A DNA stretch of 64,000 bases from a bacterium (GCA_030430495.1 JAUIKM010000003.1:1-64000), one strand, 5' to 3'; positions 26,522 to 36,518 are shown, counted from the stretch's first letter. Numbers and translations are program-made. Notes: generated by a model from the letters alone, not told the origin.

Positions 26522-29500
26522 ATGCAGTCTTTGTATGAATTCCGGCACCGTGCGCCCGGAATGTTGTGCGCCGCACTCGCGGCACTACTTACCTTGTCCG
26601 TGACATTCCATGAGCTGTCGGCGCAGATACCCAACTGCGCCGGTGCCCCCTACAGTTGGGAGTACGCCATGACGCCCTACAACCTCTCCGGCGGGCAGAA
26701 TCCCGATTGGGCCGAAGACGTCGCCGTCGCGCCGCCCGCCCTCGGAAGCGGATACTTTGCCGCGGGCTACAGTCAGACCTACCACTATCAGGGGGCCATC
26801 GGCAATGTCGGCGACATGTTCGCCGTGCTGACGGACCTGAACGGCACGGTCATACGCGACGGTCGCTGGGGCGGTCAGGACGACGACATTGCACATGCCT
26901 GTCTGGCCGACGACAATGGCTTTCTGATGGTAGGAGCCACCGAGAGCTACGGCTCCGGTCTGGAGGATATTTTTATCGTGCGGGTCGACTGGTTCTTCGG
27001 CCAGCAGTGGGCGCTGGCCATCGGCGGCAGCGACAGCGACATCGGCTGGGCCGTCGAGGAAGTCAGCGATGCCAACGGCGGCGGTTACATCGTCGCGGGC
27101 ACGACCCGCAGCTTCGGATTCGGCCCCGGATCGACGAATTTCTACGTCATCCGCCTGCGTGACGACGGTTCGGTCATGTGGGAGCGCAGCTACGGCAGCA
27201 CCTCCTCGACCGACTACAACGAAGCGCGCGCCATCGCCGAGTTCGACGACGGCGTCGATGCGGGTTTTGTCATTGCCGGATTTTCCAACAGTCGTACGGC
27301 GACCAAAGAAGACGGCGTCATCCTGTGGATCGACCACGCCGGAACGGTGCTGCGCAGCCGCACCTACATTTCGGCGGCGGCCGGCGCGGGCGACGTGCGA
27401 TTTGAAGACGTTGAACCGATTGGAACGCTCGGAGCGCACAGCGGTTACGCGCTGACAGGCACCGTCGCCAATTCGGCGACGAGCTCGGATATTCTGGTGC
27501 TGCGCACCGACGTCAACGGCGACATCGCCGGCGGCGGCTATGCGCGCGAAATCAACGCGCAGCCCGGATCGGCCTATCCCGATGCGGCCAGTGACGTCGA
27601 GGTGACGGGCAACGGCGAACTGGTGGTCTCCGGCGAAAGCAAGGGATTCTTCGGCAATGAGTACAGCCTTTACCTGACGGTGCTCGACGGAACAGGAACG
27701 GCGACGATGGCGCGCGCGATCGGCGCGGGCGCGACGAACAACGTGCAGCGCGGCGCGGCGCTCGCATTCACCGCCGACGGCGGTTTTCTGCTGGGCGGAC
27801 GCGACAACGGCCAGGACGTCGCCGGCGACGACGACCTCTACGTGGTCAAGCTCGACTGCAACGTCAACGGCGGCGTCGGCTGCCGCGTACAGGTCGTCAC
27901 CCCGACGGAGTCGACCTTCAGTTATACCAGGCTGAACACGTCCTACCTCTACGAACAATCACACTCCACGCACGCGACGATCACCGTACTGCAGGGCGTC
28001 GAGGATCACGGCAACATCCTGATCTGCTCCAACGGCCAGCCCGGCGATCCGGTCAACGACTGCTGCCCGCAGGTGCCCAAACCAACCTGGCAGAGCCATG
28101 TAGGGGTAGCCACAGAACTGGAAAATGGAAATGGTGTCATACATGCTAACCAAAACGGAGAATACGCAATCGTCGGCGTGTTTCGGGATCCGTATTTCCC
28201 TGGCAGATTACTTGATGGTTTTCTCTCAACTTTCGACGCACAAGGCGACCGCCTGATGACCTGGGCCTACGGTGATGAGCGTAACGACGGCTTCAACGCC
28301 GGCGTCGAGGGCCGCAACGGCGGCATGAACCTCGGTTATGCCATGGCCGGATATAATGAAGGTCGATTGGATGACCAGGTACCGTACTCCCTGGACGCCT
28401 GGTGGGTCTTTGCCGACTACAGCGGCATACTGAGCACCGACCGCGTGTACGGCGGGCAGGGACATGACGAGTTTCACGACATCCAGAGCATTGCCGCCGG
28501 CGTGCCCGGCTACATCATGGTCGGGCAGTCCAACAGCTTTAATGGGTCGCTGCAGGATTCTACGCATGACGTCTATGTCGTGCGCACCGACGTGGCCGGC
28601 ACGCCGCTGTGGGCCTACGTTTACGGCGGCGACGGAGACGAAGTCGGACGCGCGGTCACCCTGGTGGCCAATGACGACGACGTCAACAACGGCACCGGCC
28701 AGGGCGGGTTCCTCGTCGTCGGCGAGACGGATTCCTTCGGTCCCGGTCAGAACTCGGTCTATGCGCTGCGCATCGATCCCAACGGCAACATCCTCTGGGC
28801 GCGCACCTACGGCGGAAGTTATGACGACGTCGGCTATTCCGTCGAGGAAGTCAGCGATGCGTTTGGCGACGGCTTCATCATTGCCGCCGAAACCGACAGC
28901 CACAGCAGCGGTTTCAGCACGGACGCCTTTGTGTTCCGCATCGACTACAACGGCAACTACGTTCCGGGCGCCGTGCGCCACGTCTACGGCGGCTTTGCAC
29001 AACAGGGCCAGACCGACCGCGCCTTTGAAGTCAAACCGCTCGAATGCGGCGACGGCTACATCTTTGTCGGAGAGACAAACTCAGCCGGGCGCGCCACCAC
29101 GATGGACGCCTGGGCGGTTAATATTGACGAGATGGGTGCAATCAACTGGAGCAGGGTCTACGGCCTGAACAGTTTCGGCGATGAAGGCGAGTTCCGCGAT
29201 GTATTCGTCAACTGGAACTCAACGCCGGCGCAGGGTGAATACTTCACCTTTGCCGGGACGAATATGAACCCGACGCCGGGTACCGAAGACGCCTATATCG
29301 TCACCGCCGGATGCAACGGCGCGACGCAGGAAAGCGGCGTCGACTGTCGCATTGCAAGCGGGCCTCTGACCGGCGTGTCGACGGCCAGCCTGAATGTGGA
29401 CGTGACCCTCCTGACGGTGCGCTCGGTTGATCTGGCGCAGTACAACTGGCTGCGCTACAGCGAAGACGACGACCTGACCTTCGTTGTGCCGGAATACCGC

Positions 29501-29836
29501 AACTGCTACGAACCGGCGGCCCTGTATCGTCGCGACGAGGGACCGCAACCGTCGAGCGAGGTCGAAATCACCGCTGAGGTCGAAGCCGGCGTGTATCCCA
29601 ATCCGGTTTCGGCGGGACAGAGCTTCGGCGTGGTGGTCGATCTGGAAGACAATCAGGCAATCGAGATTCGCGTGGCCAATCTGGTCGGCGAGGTGTTCAG
29701 CACAACATCGCAAAGCGGCTATGCCGGCCGCAATGTCGTTGAGTTTAACACCCAGGGGTGGAGCGCCGGAAGTTATCTGGTCGAAATCATCCTGGCCGAC
29801 GGGACCAGTCGACGCGCCATGTTGACGGTCCGTTAA
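26522..29836 (+). CDS. large T9SS cargo protein with repeated propeller-like units
   Basis: 1104 residues from ATG 26522, which has GGAG eight bases before it; an upstream TTG is less likely. Signal peptide LCAALAALLTLSVTFHELSAQ. About a dozen repeats of some 50-60 residues have the shape ...GGYIVAGTTRSFGFG..FYVIRLRDDGSVMWERSYGG..., typical of SBBP/beta-propeller-like repeats in secreted proteins. Two halves are joined near residue 520 by a linker that recurs near the end (YTRLNTSYLYEQ and LAQYNWLRYSED). The T9SS sorting domain is VYPNPVSAGQSFGVVVDLED to the end. Divergent from the other cargo gene. Function at the cell surface unknown. Confidence 0.82.
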   Translation: MQSLYEFRHRAPGMLCAALAALLTLSVTFHELSAQIPNCAGAPYSWEYAMTPYNLSGGQNPDWAEDVAVAPPALGSGYFAAGYSQTYHYQGAIGNVGDMFAVLTDLNGTVIRDGRWGGQDDDIAHACLADDNGFLMVGATESYGSGLEDIFIVRVDWFFGQQWALAIGGSDSDIGWAVEEVSDANGGGYIVAGTTRSFGFGPGSTNFYVIRLRDDGSVMWERSYGSTSSTDYNEARAIAEFDDGVDAGFVIAGFSNSRTATKEDGVILWIDHAGTVLRSRTYISAAAGAGDVRFEDVEPIGTLGAHSGYALTGTVANSATSSDILVLRTDVNGDIAGGGYAREINAQPGSAYPDAASDVEVTGNGELVVSGESKGFFGNEYSLYLTVLDGTGTATMARAIGAGATNNVQRGAALAFTADGGFLLGGRDNGQDVAGDDDLYVVKLDCNVNGGVGCRVQVVTPTESTFSYTRLNTSYLYEQSHSTHATITVLQGVEDHGNILICSNGQPGDPVNDCCPQVPKPTWQSHVGVATELENGNGVIHANQNGEYAIVGVFRDPYFPGRLLDGFLSTFDAQGDRLMTWAYGDERNDGFNAGVEGRNGGMNLGYAMAGYNEGRLDDQVPYSLDAWWVFADYSGILSTDRVYGGQGHDEFHDIQSIAAGVPGYIMVGQSNSFNGSLQDSTHDVYVVRTDVAGTPLWAYVYGGDGDEVGRAVTLVANDDDVNNGTGQGGFLVVGETDSFGPGQNSVYALRIDPNGNILWARTYGGSYDDVGYSVEEVSDAFGDGFIIAAETDSHSSGFSTDAFVFRIDYNGNYVPGAVRHVYGGFAQQGQTDRAFEVKPLECGDGYIFVGETNSAGRATTMDAWAVNIDEMGAINWSRVYGLNSFGDEGEFRDVFVNWNSTPAQGEYFTFAGTNMNPTPGTEDAYIVTAGCNGATQESGVDCRIASGPLTGVSTASLNVDVTLLTVRSVDLAQYNWLRYSEDDDLTFVVPEYRNCYEPAALYRRDEGPQPSSEVEITAEVEAGVYPNPVSAGQSFGVVVDLEDNQAIEIRVANLVGEVFSTTSQSGYAGRNVVEFNTQGWSAGSYLVEIILADGTSRRAMLTVR

Positions 29837-29888
29837 GTCGATTCCCTGGATTCGACGGCTAATTGTTTAAACATTGTTTAAACGCTGC

Positions 29889-29918
29889 GGGCCGCCTCTG
29901 TTAACACGGAAGCGGCCC
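29889..29918 (+). terminator. hairpin behind the cargo gene
   Basis: GGGCCGC (29889-29895) pairs with GCGGCCC (29912-29918) across a 16-base loop, about 50 bases after the stop of the large T9SS cargo gene. Only a short T-rich stretch (CATTTTAA) follows, so termination strength is uncertain. Confidence 0.5.
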
Positions 29919-30675
29919 CTGGCATTTTAAACATCAATCTCAACGGCAAACAAAATAGTCATAAGAGCCTGAGGACAAGCGCAGCGCAGGCCTCAAAGCG
30001 ATCAGTAAAACAGGCATTTAGTTGCCTAAGCAACAATCTCAACCGCTCAGTCCAACTTAAACAAACGCGCACGCGGAATCAAAAACCGGCATGGCCGGCG
30101 ACAGCCGGCACGCTAAAAACAGTACGGGCACCCTGGATTTCGGTGCGCGCTCAAAACCGGATGTTAAACCGCTGTTCCGCCTCAAATTTCCGTCGCACGT
30201 CAATTACCGAGCCTGGCGAAATCCCGCCGGCCGACGTTAGTGTTCGGCGACCGGAATCGGCGTTGATCGAGGGTTTTGTGCGGTGGGATGGGCTGGAGCC
30301 ATCCAGATTTTCAGGATTGATGCAGACTGAAGACTTTGAGACTTGAGCGGCCGGTTTCCCGGGACCCGTTGGGTCCCCCTCCGCCGCCGTGCCATTTTTC
30401 ACATTCTCCAGACTCCCGGGCACACCCAACCGGTCCCCGTGTCCGTGGATTTTTTTGCAGACCAACGCCTCCCCCGTTCGTGGAAGCGCCTGCACGCGGC
30501 GCGGCCGAACCTCCGGACGGTTCGACAGCTACAACATGCACCGTCAGCTACAGTTAAACAAACAGAAAAGACTGAACGGCATAGTTTCGGCGCTGAACGT
30601 AGCAGACTCTCTGCTTAAGCGGTTCAATTCGGTGTCGTGCGGCATTGCGGAAAACGCGCAGCGGAAGACCTGCAC

Positions 30676-30715
30676 ACAAAAAAAAAAGAGCCGCAAACCC
30701 CAAGGCTTACAGCTC
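30676..30715 (-). terminator. intrinsic terminator of argS
   Basis: On the minus strand GAGCTGTAAGCC and GGTTTGCGGCTC pair over 12 bp (with wobble pairs) around a TTGG loop and run into about ten T residues. It starts 35 bases after the argS stop codon. Confidence 0.85.
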
Positions 30716-30749
30716 CTGTGTAATGTTGTACAATGTACAGTTCCGACGT

Positions 30750-32396
30750 TTACATCGACTCCGGCGCAGAAATACCCAGAATCGTCAGGCCGTTCTTCAT
30801 CACAATCTGCGTTAAACGGGCCAGCGCCAGGCGCGCCTCCGCCAGCTCGCGCGGCTCAGCAGAAATGATCTGACAGTCGTGGTAGAATTTGTGAAAGGCC
30901 GAAGCCACGTCGCGCAGGTAGTCGCAGATGACGACGGGTTCGAGCGTCTCCGAGCCCTTGATGATTGTCTCGCGGAAACGCAGCAGCTCCTTGATCAGGG
31001 TCATCTCACGGTCGTGAGTCAGCTGCGACCAGTCGATGTCCGCGCCGATCGTAAGGCCCTGCTCCGCGGCTTTGCCCTGCAGCGAAGCCACACGTGCGTG
31101 CGCGTATTGCAGATACAAGACCGGATTTTTCTCCGTCTGATCGCGCGCCAGCGCCAGATCGAATTCAAACTGCGTTGAGTTGTTGCGCATCAGGAAGAAG
31201 TAGCGCACGATGTCCGCGCCGGCCTCTTCAATCAGGTCGTCGATCGTGTGCACCTTGGCGTTGCGCTTGGACATCTTGACCTGTTTGCCGCCGTCCGTCA
31301 GCGTCACAAACTGGTGGATGAGCGGCGTGATTTTGCTCACGTCGTAGCCGAGCACTTCGCAGGCCTTGATCACGTCCGGCACCGTGGCCGCGTGGTCGGA
31401 ACCGAGCACGTCGATAATCCAGTCGAAACCGCGCTCGAGTTTGTCGATGTGATAGGCGATGTCCGGCAGGCGATATGTCGGTTCGCCGGAAGACTTTATA
31501 AGCACGCGGTCCTTGTCGAGCCCCAGTTTTTCCGCCGCAAACCAGGTGGCGTCGTCCTTCTCGTAGATGTATCCGGCGTCGCGCAGACGCTCCAGCGCAG
31601 CCGTCACAAAGCCGTCGCGATGCAGGTGCTGCTCGTTGACGAACATCGTGTGTTTGATGCCCAGGCGCTTCATCGTGTCTACAATGCGTGAAAAACACCA
31701 CTCCTCGGCGCAGGCGCGCACACGCGCTTCGCTTTCTTCCGAATGATCCAGCAGAGCGTTGCCGTAGGAACGCTCGATTTCCGATGCGATTTCTTTGATG
31801 TAGTCGCCGTGGTAGCCGTCTTCCGGAAAGGGATAATCTTCCTCGCCCAGCAGCTGGTGATAACGCGCGTAGGTCGAGTCCGTCAGCTTTTTCATCTGGT
31901 TGCCGGCGTTGTTGAAGTAGTACTCGCGTTCCACTTCGTAGCCGTTCCACTCCAGAATATTCGCCACCGTGTCGCCCACGGCGGAGTTGCGTCCGTGTCC
32001 CAGATGCAGCAGCCCGGTCGGGTTGGCGCTGACGTATTCCACGTTGACGCGTTTGCCCTGCCCGGTGGTCGAAGCGCCGAGGCGCTCGGGTTTTTCCGCG
32101 GCAAGCGCGGCGAGGCGCTCGTGGAAGAACTTCGGGCTGAAGGCAAAGTTGATGAAGCCGGGACCGGCAATGTCGATTTTCGGCACGAGCTCGGGGTCGA
32201 CCCTGAGCTGCGCTATCAGCTTCTCCGCGACGGAGCGCGGCGCCATTTTCAACTCGCGGGCCAGCGCCATTGCCAGATTGGTGGACAAATCGCCATGCTC
32301 GGGATTGCGCGGAAGTTCGAGCAAAATATCGACGTCGCCCGCGACGCCCAGTGCCTGTACGGCTTCGCGCAATCGCGGTTGAAGATAGGCTTTCAT
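30750..32396 (-). CDS. argS: arginyl-tRNA synthetase
   Basis: 548 residues from ATG 32396 (a GTG two codons before is possible). Class I synthetase charging tRNA-Arg. Seen in order: the N-terminal additional domain (to about 90), the HIGH signature as LLHLGHGRNSAVGDT, the KMSKS loop as KQVKMSKRNAKVHT, and a C-terminal DALR anticodon-binding domain with VLYLQYAHARVASLQ and YLRDVASAFHKFYHDCQI. Length is normal for the family. A strong terminator follows, and the preceding TPR gene ends 93 bases downstream of this gene's start region, so it is probably its own unit or the end of the minus-strand series. Confidence 0.95.
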   Translation of the reverse strand: MKAYLQPRLREAVQALGVAGDVDILLELPRNPEHGDLSTNLAMALARELKMAPRSVAEKLIAQLRVDPELVPKIDIAGPGFINFAFSPKFFHERLAALAAEKPERLGASTTGQGKRVNVEYVSANPTGLLHLGHGRNSAVGDTVANILEWNGYEVEREYYFNNAGNQMKKLTDSTYARYHQLLGEEDYPFPEDGYHGDYIKEIASEIERSYGNALLDHSEESEARVRACAEEWCFSRIVDTMKRLGIKHTMFVNEQHLHRDGFVTAALERLRDAGYIYEKDDATWFAAEKLGLDKDRVLIKSSGEPTYRLPDIAYHIDKLERGFDWIIDVLGSDHAATVPDVIKACEVLGYDVSKITPLIHQFVTLTDGGKQVKMSKRNAKVHTIDDLIEEAGADIVRYFFLMRNNSTQFEFDLALARDQTEKNPVLYLQYAHARVASLQGKAAEQGLTIGADIDWSQLTHDREMTLIKELLRFRETIIKGSETLEPVVICDYLRDVASAFHKFYHDCQIISAEPRELAEARLALARLTQIVMKNGLTILGISAPESM

Positions 32397-32488
32397 GGTC
32401 ACCCTGCCGAAAAATCAATCACATACTAAAAATCCGGTGCATGCGGCAGCACGCACCGGACATGATCTTTGTACAAATCTAGCTATTG

Positions 32489-34060
32489 TCACTTCAGCGT
32501 CAAAGTGCGCGCACTTTCTTCAAACATGCTTTTGTACTGCTCAAAGATGGCTTCGGGCGCTTCATACGTGGCGATAACGAGGTTTTTGGTGCTGGCCAGA
32601 ATGACCTGCAGCATGCGCACCGGCTTGTCCTCCGGCTTTTCCTGGAAAAGAATATCGCGGCGGATTCCGGCGTAGTTGCCGACTTCTATGCGCGACTCCT
32701 TGAGTACTTTGTTCGACACGACGCTGTCCGGATCGACGTTCTGCACCAGCTGCGATCCGAATTCGAGAATCTTGCGCTGCGGCTGCGAGGGATCGTTCAA
32801 AGGCACGTCGCGCAACATGGCCAGATTGACGCCAACCACGAGCTGTATGCCCTCGTCCTCGTTGACTTCGGATTCGGATGCGGTAAAATAGGACGTCCCG
32901 CCGGACTCGGATGTGCGCGTGTACCAGCTCTGCGGCAGGCGCACGGCAAAGTCGCCGGAGGAATGCTCAAAGGTCGCCATCGGGTCCGGCGGCGGTTTGA
33001 GGCCCAGTTCGCGCATGCGCTGGCGGACTTTGACCTTGGCGGGCACATCAAATTTGTCCGAGTTCAGACAGGAAAGCAGGTCGGCTTCGGCGCCTTTCAT
33101 ATCGCCTTTGGCCGCCTTGGCGTCGGCGCGGTGAAAGAGTGCATAAGTCGCCTTCGGCTCGCGTTGCATGAATTCGGTCAGGTCGGCGATCGCGTCGTCG
33201 TACTGCTGCAGATGGTAGTGCGCCAACGCGCGGTTGAAGTAGAGCTGCGGGTCGTTGAACCCGACTTTTTCGAGCGCGTTGAAGTCGATCAGCCCCTGAC
33301 GAAACTGTTTAAGGTCCATATAGGCGTTGGCGCGCGAATACATCGCGTCCCAGGCGTCGGGCGTCAACTCCAGAACCTTCGTAAAATCGGCAATCGAGGC
33401 GTTGTAGTTGCTTAACATGTAGTGCGCATTGGCGCGGTTGAAGTACGCGTCGGGATTGCGCGGGTTGGCGTCGATCGCCTTGGAGTAATCCTTGATCGCG
33501 CCGTCGTAATTGCCCATGTCGTAGAAGGCGTCGCCGCGGCGCACCAGAATTTCCGTGTCATTGGGGCGCAGCTTGAGCGCTTTGTTGAAATCGATTATCG
33601 CCTGGTAGAAACGCCCTGAGGCCACGTTGGCCATGCCGCGCAGCACCAGCGAATTGTCGTCGTTGGGCTCGTGTTTAAGTATTTCGTCCAGATCGGCGAT
33701 CGCCTCGTCAAAACCGCCGCTCTCCATGTAGGCGATCGCCCTGTTAAACAGGATCTGCGAATCGCCGCGGCGCAGATTCAGCGCGCTGGTGTAGTCGTCG
33801 ATAGCCGGAGCAAAACGGCGCAGACCCACGAGGGCGTTGGCGCGGCGCACATACAGGTCCGGATCGGTCGACTGGATGTTGAGCGCGCGCGTGTAATAAT
33901 TGACCGCCGCGGCGTAATTCTGAGCGCGCACGGCATTATCACCCTGATTCATCAACTCGGAGTAATTCTGACCGAAAGATGCGGAGACAAAGACTAACAA
34001 GAGAAAAATCAGGCCGGTGCTGCGTGCTAAAAAAGTGCTCATCATGTTCCGATTGGTCAT
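32489..34060 (-). CDS. secreted TPR protein with a PsbP-like C-terminal domain
   Basis: 523 residues from ATG 34060. A signal peptide (LIFLLLVFVSASFGQ) is followed by about eight TPR units (for example ALNIQSTDPDLYVRRANALV and ALKLRPNDTEILVRRGDAFY) to about residue 330. The C-terminal 170 residues (FAVRLPQSWYTRTSESGG, then VVGVNLAMLRDV and LVIATYEAPEAIFEQYKSMF) resemble the PsbP/Mog1-like fold used in many secreted proteins. It probably acts as a periplasmic or outer-membrane assembly scaffold. No partner is evident from the neighbours. Confidence 0.8.
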   Translation of the reverse strand: MTNRNMMSTFLARSTGLIFLLLVFVSASFGQNYSELMNQGDNAVRAQNYAAAVNYYTRALNIQSTDPDLYVRRANALVGLRRFAPAIDDYTSALNLRRGDSQILFNRAIAYMESGGFDEAIADLDEILKHEPNDDNSLVLRGMANVASGRFYQAIIDFNKALKLRPNDTEILVRRGDAFYDMGNYDGAIKDYSKAIDANPRNPDAYFNRANAHYMLSNYNASIADFTKVLELTPDAWDAMYSRANAYMDLKQFRQGLIDFNALEKVGFNDPQLYFNRALAHYHLQQYDDAIADLTEFMQREPKATYALFHRADAKAAKGDMKGAEADLLSCLNSDKFDVPAKVKVRQRMRELGLKPPPDPMATFEHSSGDFAVRLPQSWYTRTSESGGTSYFTASESEVNEDEGIQLVVGVNLAMLRDVPLNDPSQPQRKILEFGSQLVQNVDPDSVVSNKVLKESRIEVGNYAGIRRDILFQEKPEDKPVRMLQVILASTKNLVIATYEAPEAIFEQYKSMFEESARTLTLK

Positions 34061-34249
34061 TGAATTCTGTTGCCGGGCGGAATTTTCGCCACAAGACATT
34101 AACGAACAGTGCCGCGAATGATTGAAACGTCCCGTTTGCCGCATCCTGGCGGTTGCGACGGAGCCAGAACACGAGGCGCGCCGCGCCGTTACAGTCGCCG
34201 CAGTCCGGCCGCTTTGTAAAAACGCCCGAAACAAGCCGAAAACAGGGGT

Positions 34250-34612
34250 TCATTCAGCCGCGCCGGCGGCCGAAGCCAGATGCGCCAGGAAAGCGTCCAG
34301 TTTGTCGTGGTCCAGAATGTGCCCGATGTCGGCGTTGCGCGCACGCCGTATCATCTCGCCATGCGTCGCCGGAGCGATGCCGATCACCGGAAATCCGTCG
34401 GCGCGCCGCAGACTGCGCATCGCCGAAGCAAGGTCGTAACCGCGGGCCGCCAGATCGAGCAGCAGCACGCGCCCCGCCCCGCCCTCGGCATTGAGCTCGG
34501 CCGGTGCGCTCGCGGCGGTCACGCCGAGTCCGTGCGCGCGAATCTTTTCAACCAGTCGTGCGCGGCTGAATTCGTTTTCCACAATCAGGAGAATGTGCGG
34601 TTCAGAGGCCAT
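34250..34612 (-). CDS. degenerate response-regulator receiver domain
   Basis: 120 residues with the layout of a lone receiver: HILLIVENEFSRARLVEKIR at strand 1, RVLLLDLAARGYDLASAMRS at strand 3 with an Asp, FPVIGIAPATHGEMIRRARN around the switch Thr/Ser region, and GHILDHDKLDAFLAHLAS at the end. The acidic pair after strand 1 is Glu-Asn rather than Asp-Asp, and the usual Lys near strand 5 is not clear (HDK), so phosphorylation is doubtful. The gene overlaps the 3' end of the SirB1-like gene by 11 bases. It may work as a protein-binding pseudo-receiver. Confidence 0.6.
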   Translation of the reverse strand: MASEPHILLIVENEFSRARLVEKIRAHGLGVTAASAPAELNAEGGAGRVLLLDLAARGYDLASAMRSLRRADGFPVIGIAPATHGEMIRRARNADIGHILDHDKLDAFLAHLASAAGAAE

Positions 34613-35504
34613 TGAGACAGGATTGCAGTTCGTGGAGAGTGTGATGCAGCGCGTCGGCTTCCCAGCGGCGCTCCTTTTTCGAATAGGCCAGCATCAGATT
34701 GTTCAGCATGCGCGCCACAATGCTGATGTTGTTCACCGGCGTCAGCATCTCATCGCTGAAGCGCAATCCCTGATTGGCCAGGAATTCCTTGCAGTCGCGC
34801 CGCGAGAGGAAAACGCCCTTGCTGTAAGCGTCGATGTAGACGTTCAGGTCCGAGTTGTAAACCACAAAATGCGCCGGCATGCCGATGCCCTGAATGTCGA
34901 TGCCGCAGCGCTCCGCCACGAGCATGTAGAGCACCGCCAGCGAGATGGGGATCCCCTGGCGGCAGACGAGCATGGTCTGAATAAAGGAGTTTTCCGGTTC
35001 GTAGTAGTCGTTGTCCGCGCCGCGGAATTTTTCCTCGTCAAACAAGACGTGATTCAGGCTCAGAACCAGGTTGAGTTCGTTCTGCACGCGATTGGAAATG
35101 AACACCTCGTGCACGCGCAACGCAAACTTGTCCAGTGCGGTCCTGATCGCATCCGGGTCGGTGTCGGAGACGCCAAAGGCCGAGATGCGCAGCATCGCCC
35201 ATTCCAGGTCGATGTCGCGCCGCTGCAACGCCGCACGGCGCACGTCCGTCAGCAGCGCGTCGAGCTCCTGCAGACGAAAGCGCTGGATCACCGCCTGAAT
35301 ATTGACCTGCATCTGCCTGTTGCCGCAGTGCGAGGCCATGGCGCGCAGCACCGGCAGTATCTCCGCGCCGTAGCTGTGCAGTTTGTCGCGCACCGTCAGC
35401 GCCACGGCCGGGTCGCCGTCGTCCAGCAGCGTCGTGAGTGCGTTAAACTCGACGCGGCAGATCGATGCGGGCAGTATGGAGTCGAGCGCGTGATGCATGC
35501 ACAT
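34602..35504 (-). CDS. SirB1-like transglutaminase-fold protein
   Basis: 300 residues. The central part matches the SirB1/UPF0162 family: LNLVLSLNHVLFDEEKFRGA, then NDYYEPENSFIQTMLVCRQG, IPISLAVLYMLVAERCGIDI and GIGMPAHFVVY. This has the transglutaminase-like core (Cys in the LVCRQGIPISL motif, His in MPAHF). The N-terminal 90 residues are helical, HEAT-like. No enzymatic activity is established for the family. It overlaps the downstream receiver-like gene, so the two probably act together. ATG 35498 is an alternative start. Confidence 0.8.
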   Translation of the reverse strand: MCMHHALDSILPASICRVEFNALTTLLDDGDPAVALTVRDKLHSYGAEILPVLRAMASHCGNRQMQVNIQAVIQRFRLQELDALLTDVRRAALQRRDIDLEWAMLRISAFGVSDTDPDAIRTALDKFALRVHEVFISNRVQNELNLVLSLNHVLFDEEKFRGADNDYYEPENSFIQTMLVCRQGIPISLAVLYMLVAERCGIDIQGIGMPAHFVVYNSDLNVYIDAYSKGVFLSRRDCKEFLANQGLRFSDEMLTPVNNISIVARMLNNLMLAYSKKERRWEADALHHTLHELQSCLNGL

Positions 35505-35525
35505 CCGGGTCGGTTCGACGAAGAG

Positions 35526-36422
35526 TTAGTAGCGCGAAGGTTTGTGCGAGTGATACTCGTCCGGCAGCGACTCGACGATGATGTCGAATGCCTCGCGCGG
35601 ATCATCGACTATCCGGAACAGGTCCAGGTCGCTGCGCGAAATCATGCCGAAATCGGCCAGCGCCTTGAAGTTAAACACCTTGTTCCAGAATTCGCTGCCG
35701 TACAGAATGATCGGGATTTTTTTGACAATCTTCCCCGTCTGCACCAGCGTCAGCAGTTCAAACAGCTCGTCCATCGTGCCGAAGCCGCCCGGGAACACGA
35801 GCATGGCCTTGGCCAGGTAGAGGAACCAGTATTTGCGCATGAAAAAGTAGTGAAACTCAAAATTCAACTCCGGGCTGATGTAGCCGTTGGGCGCCTGCTC
35901 AAACGGCAGCGAGATATTCAGCCCCACACTCCGGCCGCCCGCCTCATGCGCGCCGCGGTTGGCCGCTTCCATAATTCCCGGTCCGCCGCCGGAGCAGACG
36001 TAAATGCGCTTGCCGGGTTTGAACGCCAGCGACCACTCCGTGATCAGAGCCGCCGCTTCCGACGCCGCCTGGTAGTACTTCGAGTAGCGCTCGGCTACGT
36101 CGATCTCTTTTTTTACGGTCTTCAGCGCCGCTTTTTCCGCCGCCGTGCGGGCAGCCGCCCTGCGCTGCTCATAATCCGTTTTGCGCCGCTCCAGCCGTTC
36201 GGGCGAGAGAATCCGCGCCGAGCCGAAAAAGATCGCAGTGTGGTGTATCTTGTGTTTCTGCAGAATTTCCTGTGGCTGCAGGTACTCGGCCAGGATGCGC
36301 ATGGTACGCGCGGAGCGTCGGTTGATAAAATCCAGGTCCTTGTAGGCCTTTGGTGCGCGCTCCTGCACTTCGAGATACGTTTCCGCCCGAGGCGTTTTTT
36401 GCGGTTTCATGTCGTCACCCAT
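35526..36422 (-). CDS. LOG-family (lysine decarboxylase-like) phosphoribohydrolase
   Basis: 298 residues from ATG 36422 (ATG 36410 also possible). The family motifs are present: IYVCSGGGPGIMEAANRGA and LVFPGGFGTMDELFELLTLV, the PGGxGTxxE nucleotide-binding motif. The long N-terminal helical part (about 100 residues) is as in the larger TIGR00730-type proteins. Such enzymes release free cytokinin bases or cleave nucleoside monophosphates. The name lysine decarboxylase is historic and wrong for this motif. It is 21 bases upstream of the SirB1-like gene on the same strand. Confidence 0.87.
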   Translation of the reverse strand: MGDDMKPQKTPRAETYLEVQERAPKAYKDLDFINRRSARTMRILAEYLQPQEILQKHKIHHTAIFFGSARILSPERLERRKTDYEQRRAAARTAAEKAALKTVKKEIDVAERYSKYYQAASEAAALITEWSLAFKPGKRIYVCSGGGPGIMEAANRGAHEAGGRSVGLNISLPFEQAPNGYISPELNFEFHYFFMRKYWFLYLAKAMLVFPGGFGTMDELFELLTLVQTGKIVKKIPIILYGSEFWNKVFNFKALADFGMISRSDLDLFRIVDDPREAFDIIVESLPDEYHSHKPSRY

Positions 36423-36518
36423 TCCTTTTGTATTCCAACGCACTGAAACCTGTGCTCCCCAGGCAGTCGCGAAAATACGAATATATTCAGTTTAACAAAG
36501 TGTTCGCGCCCGCTGCAT

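Larger units (their letters stand above)
29837..30749. other. long intergenic region with degenerate repeat (copy B) and terminators
   Basis: About 900 bases. It holds the twin GTTTAAAC words (29864-29882), a terminator hairpin, the palindrome GTTGCCTAAGCAAC (30021-30034), and a stretch 30390-30665 that aligns by eye with 8870-9185. The frames here have no protein-like sequence. The argS terminator is at its right end. Confidence 0.55.

Noticed and set aside
34491-36446. 651-codon plus-strand frame opposite SirB1-like and LOG-family genes
   Set aside because: It spans two well-recognised minus-strand genes and has no protein-like pattern; it is a GC-driven shadow.
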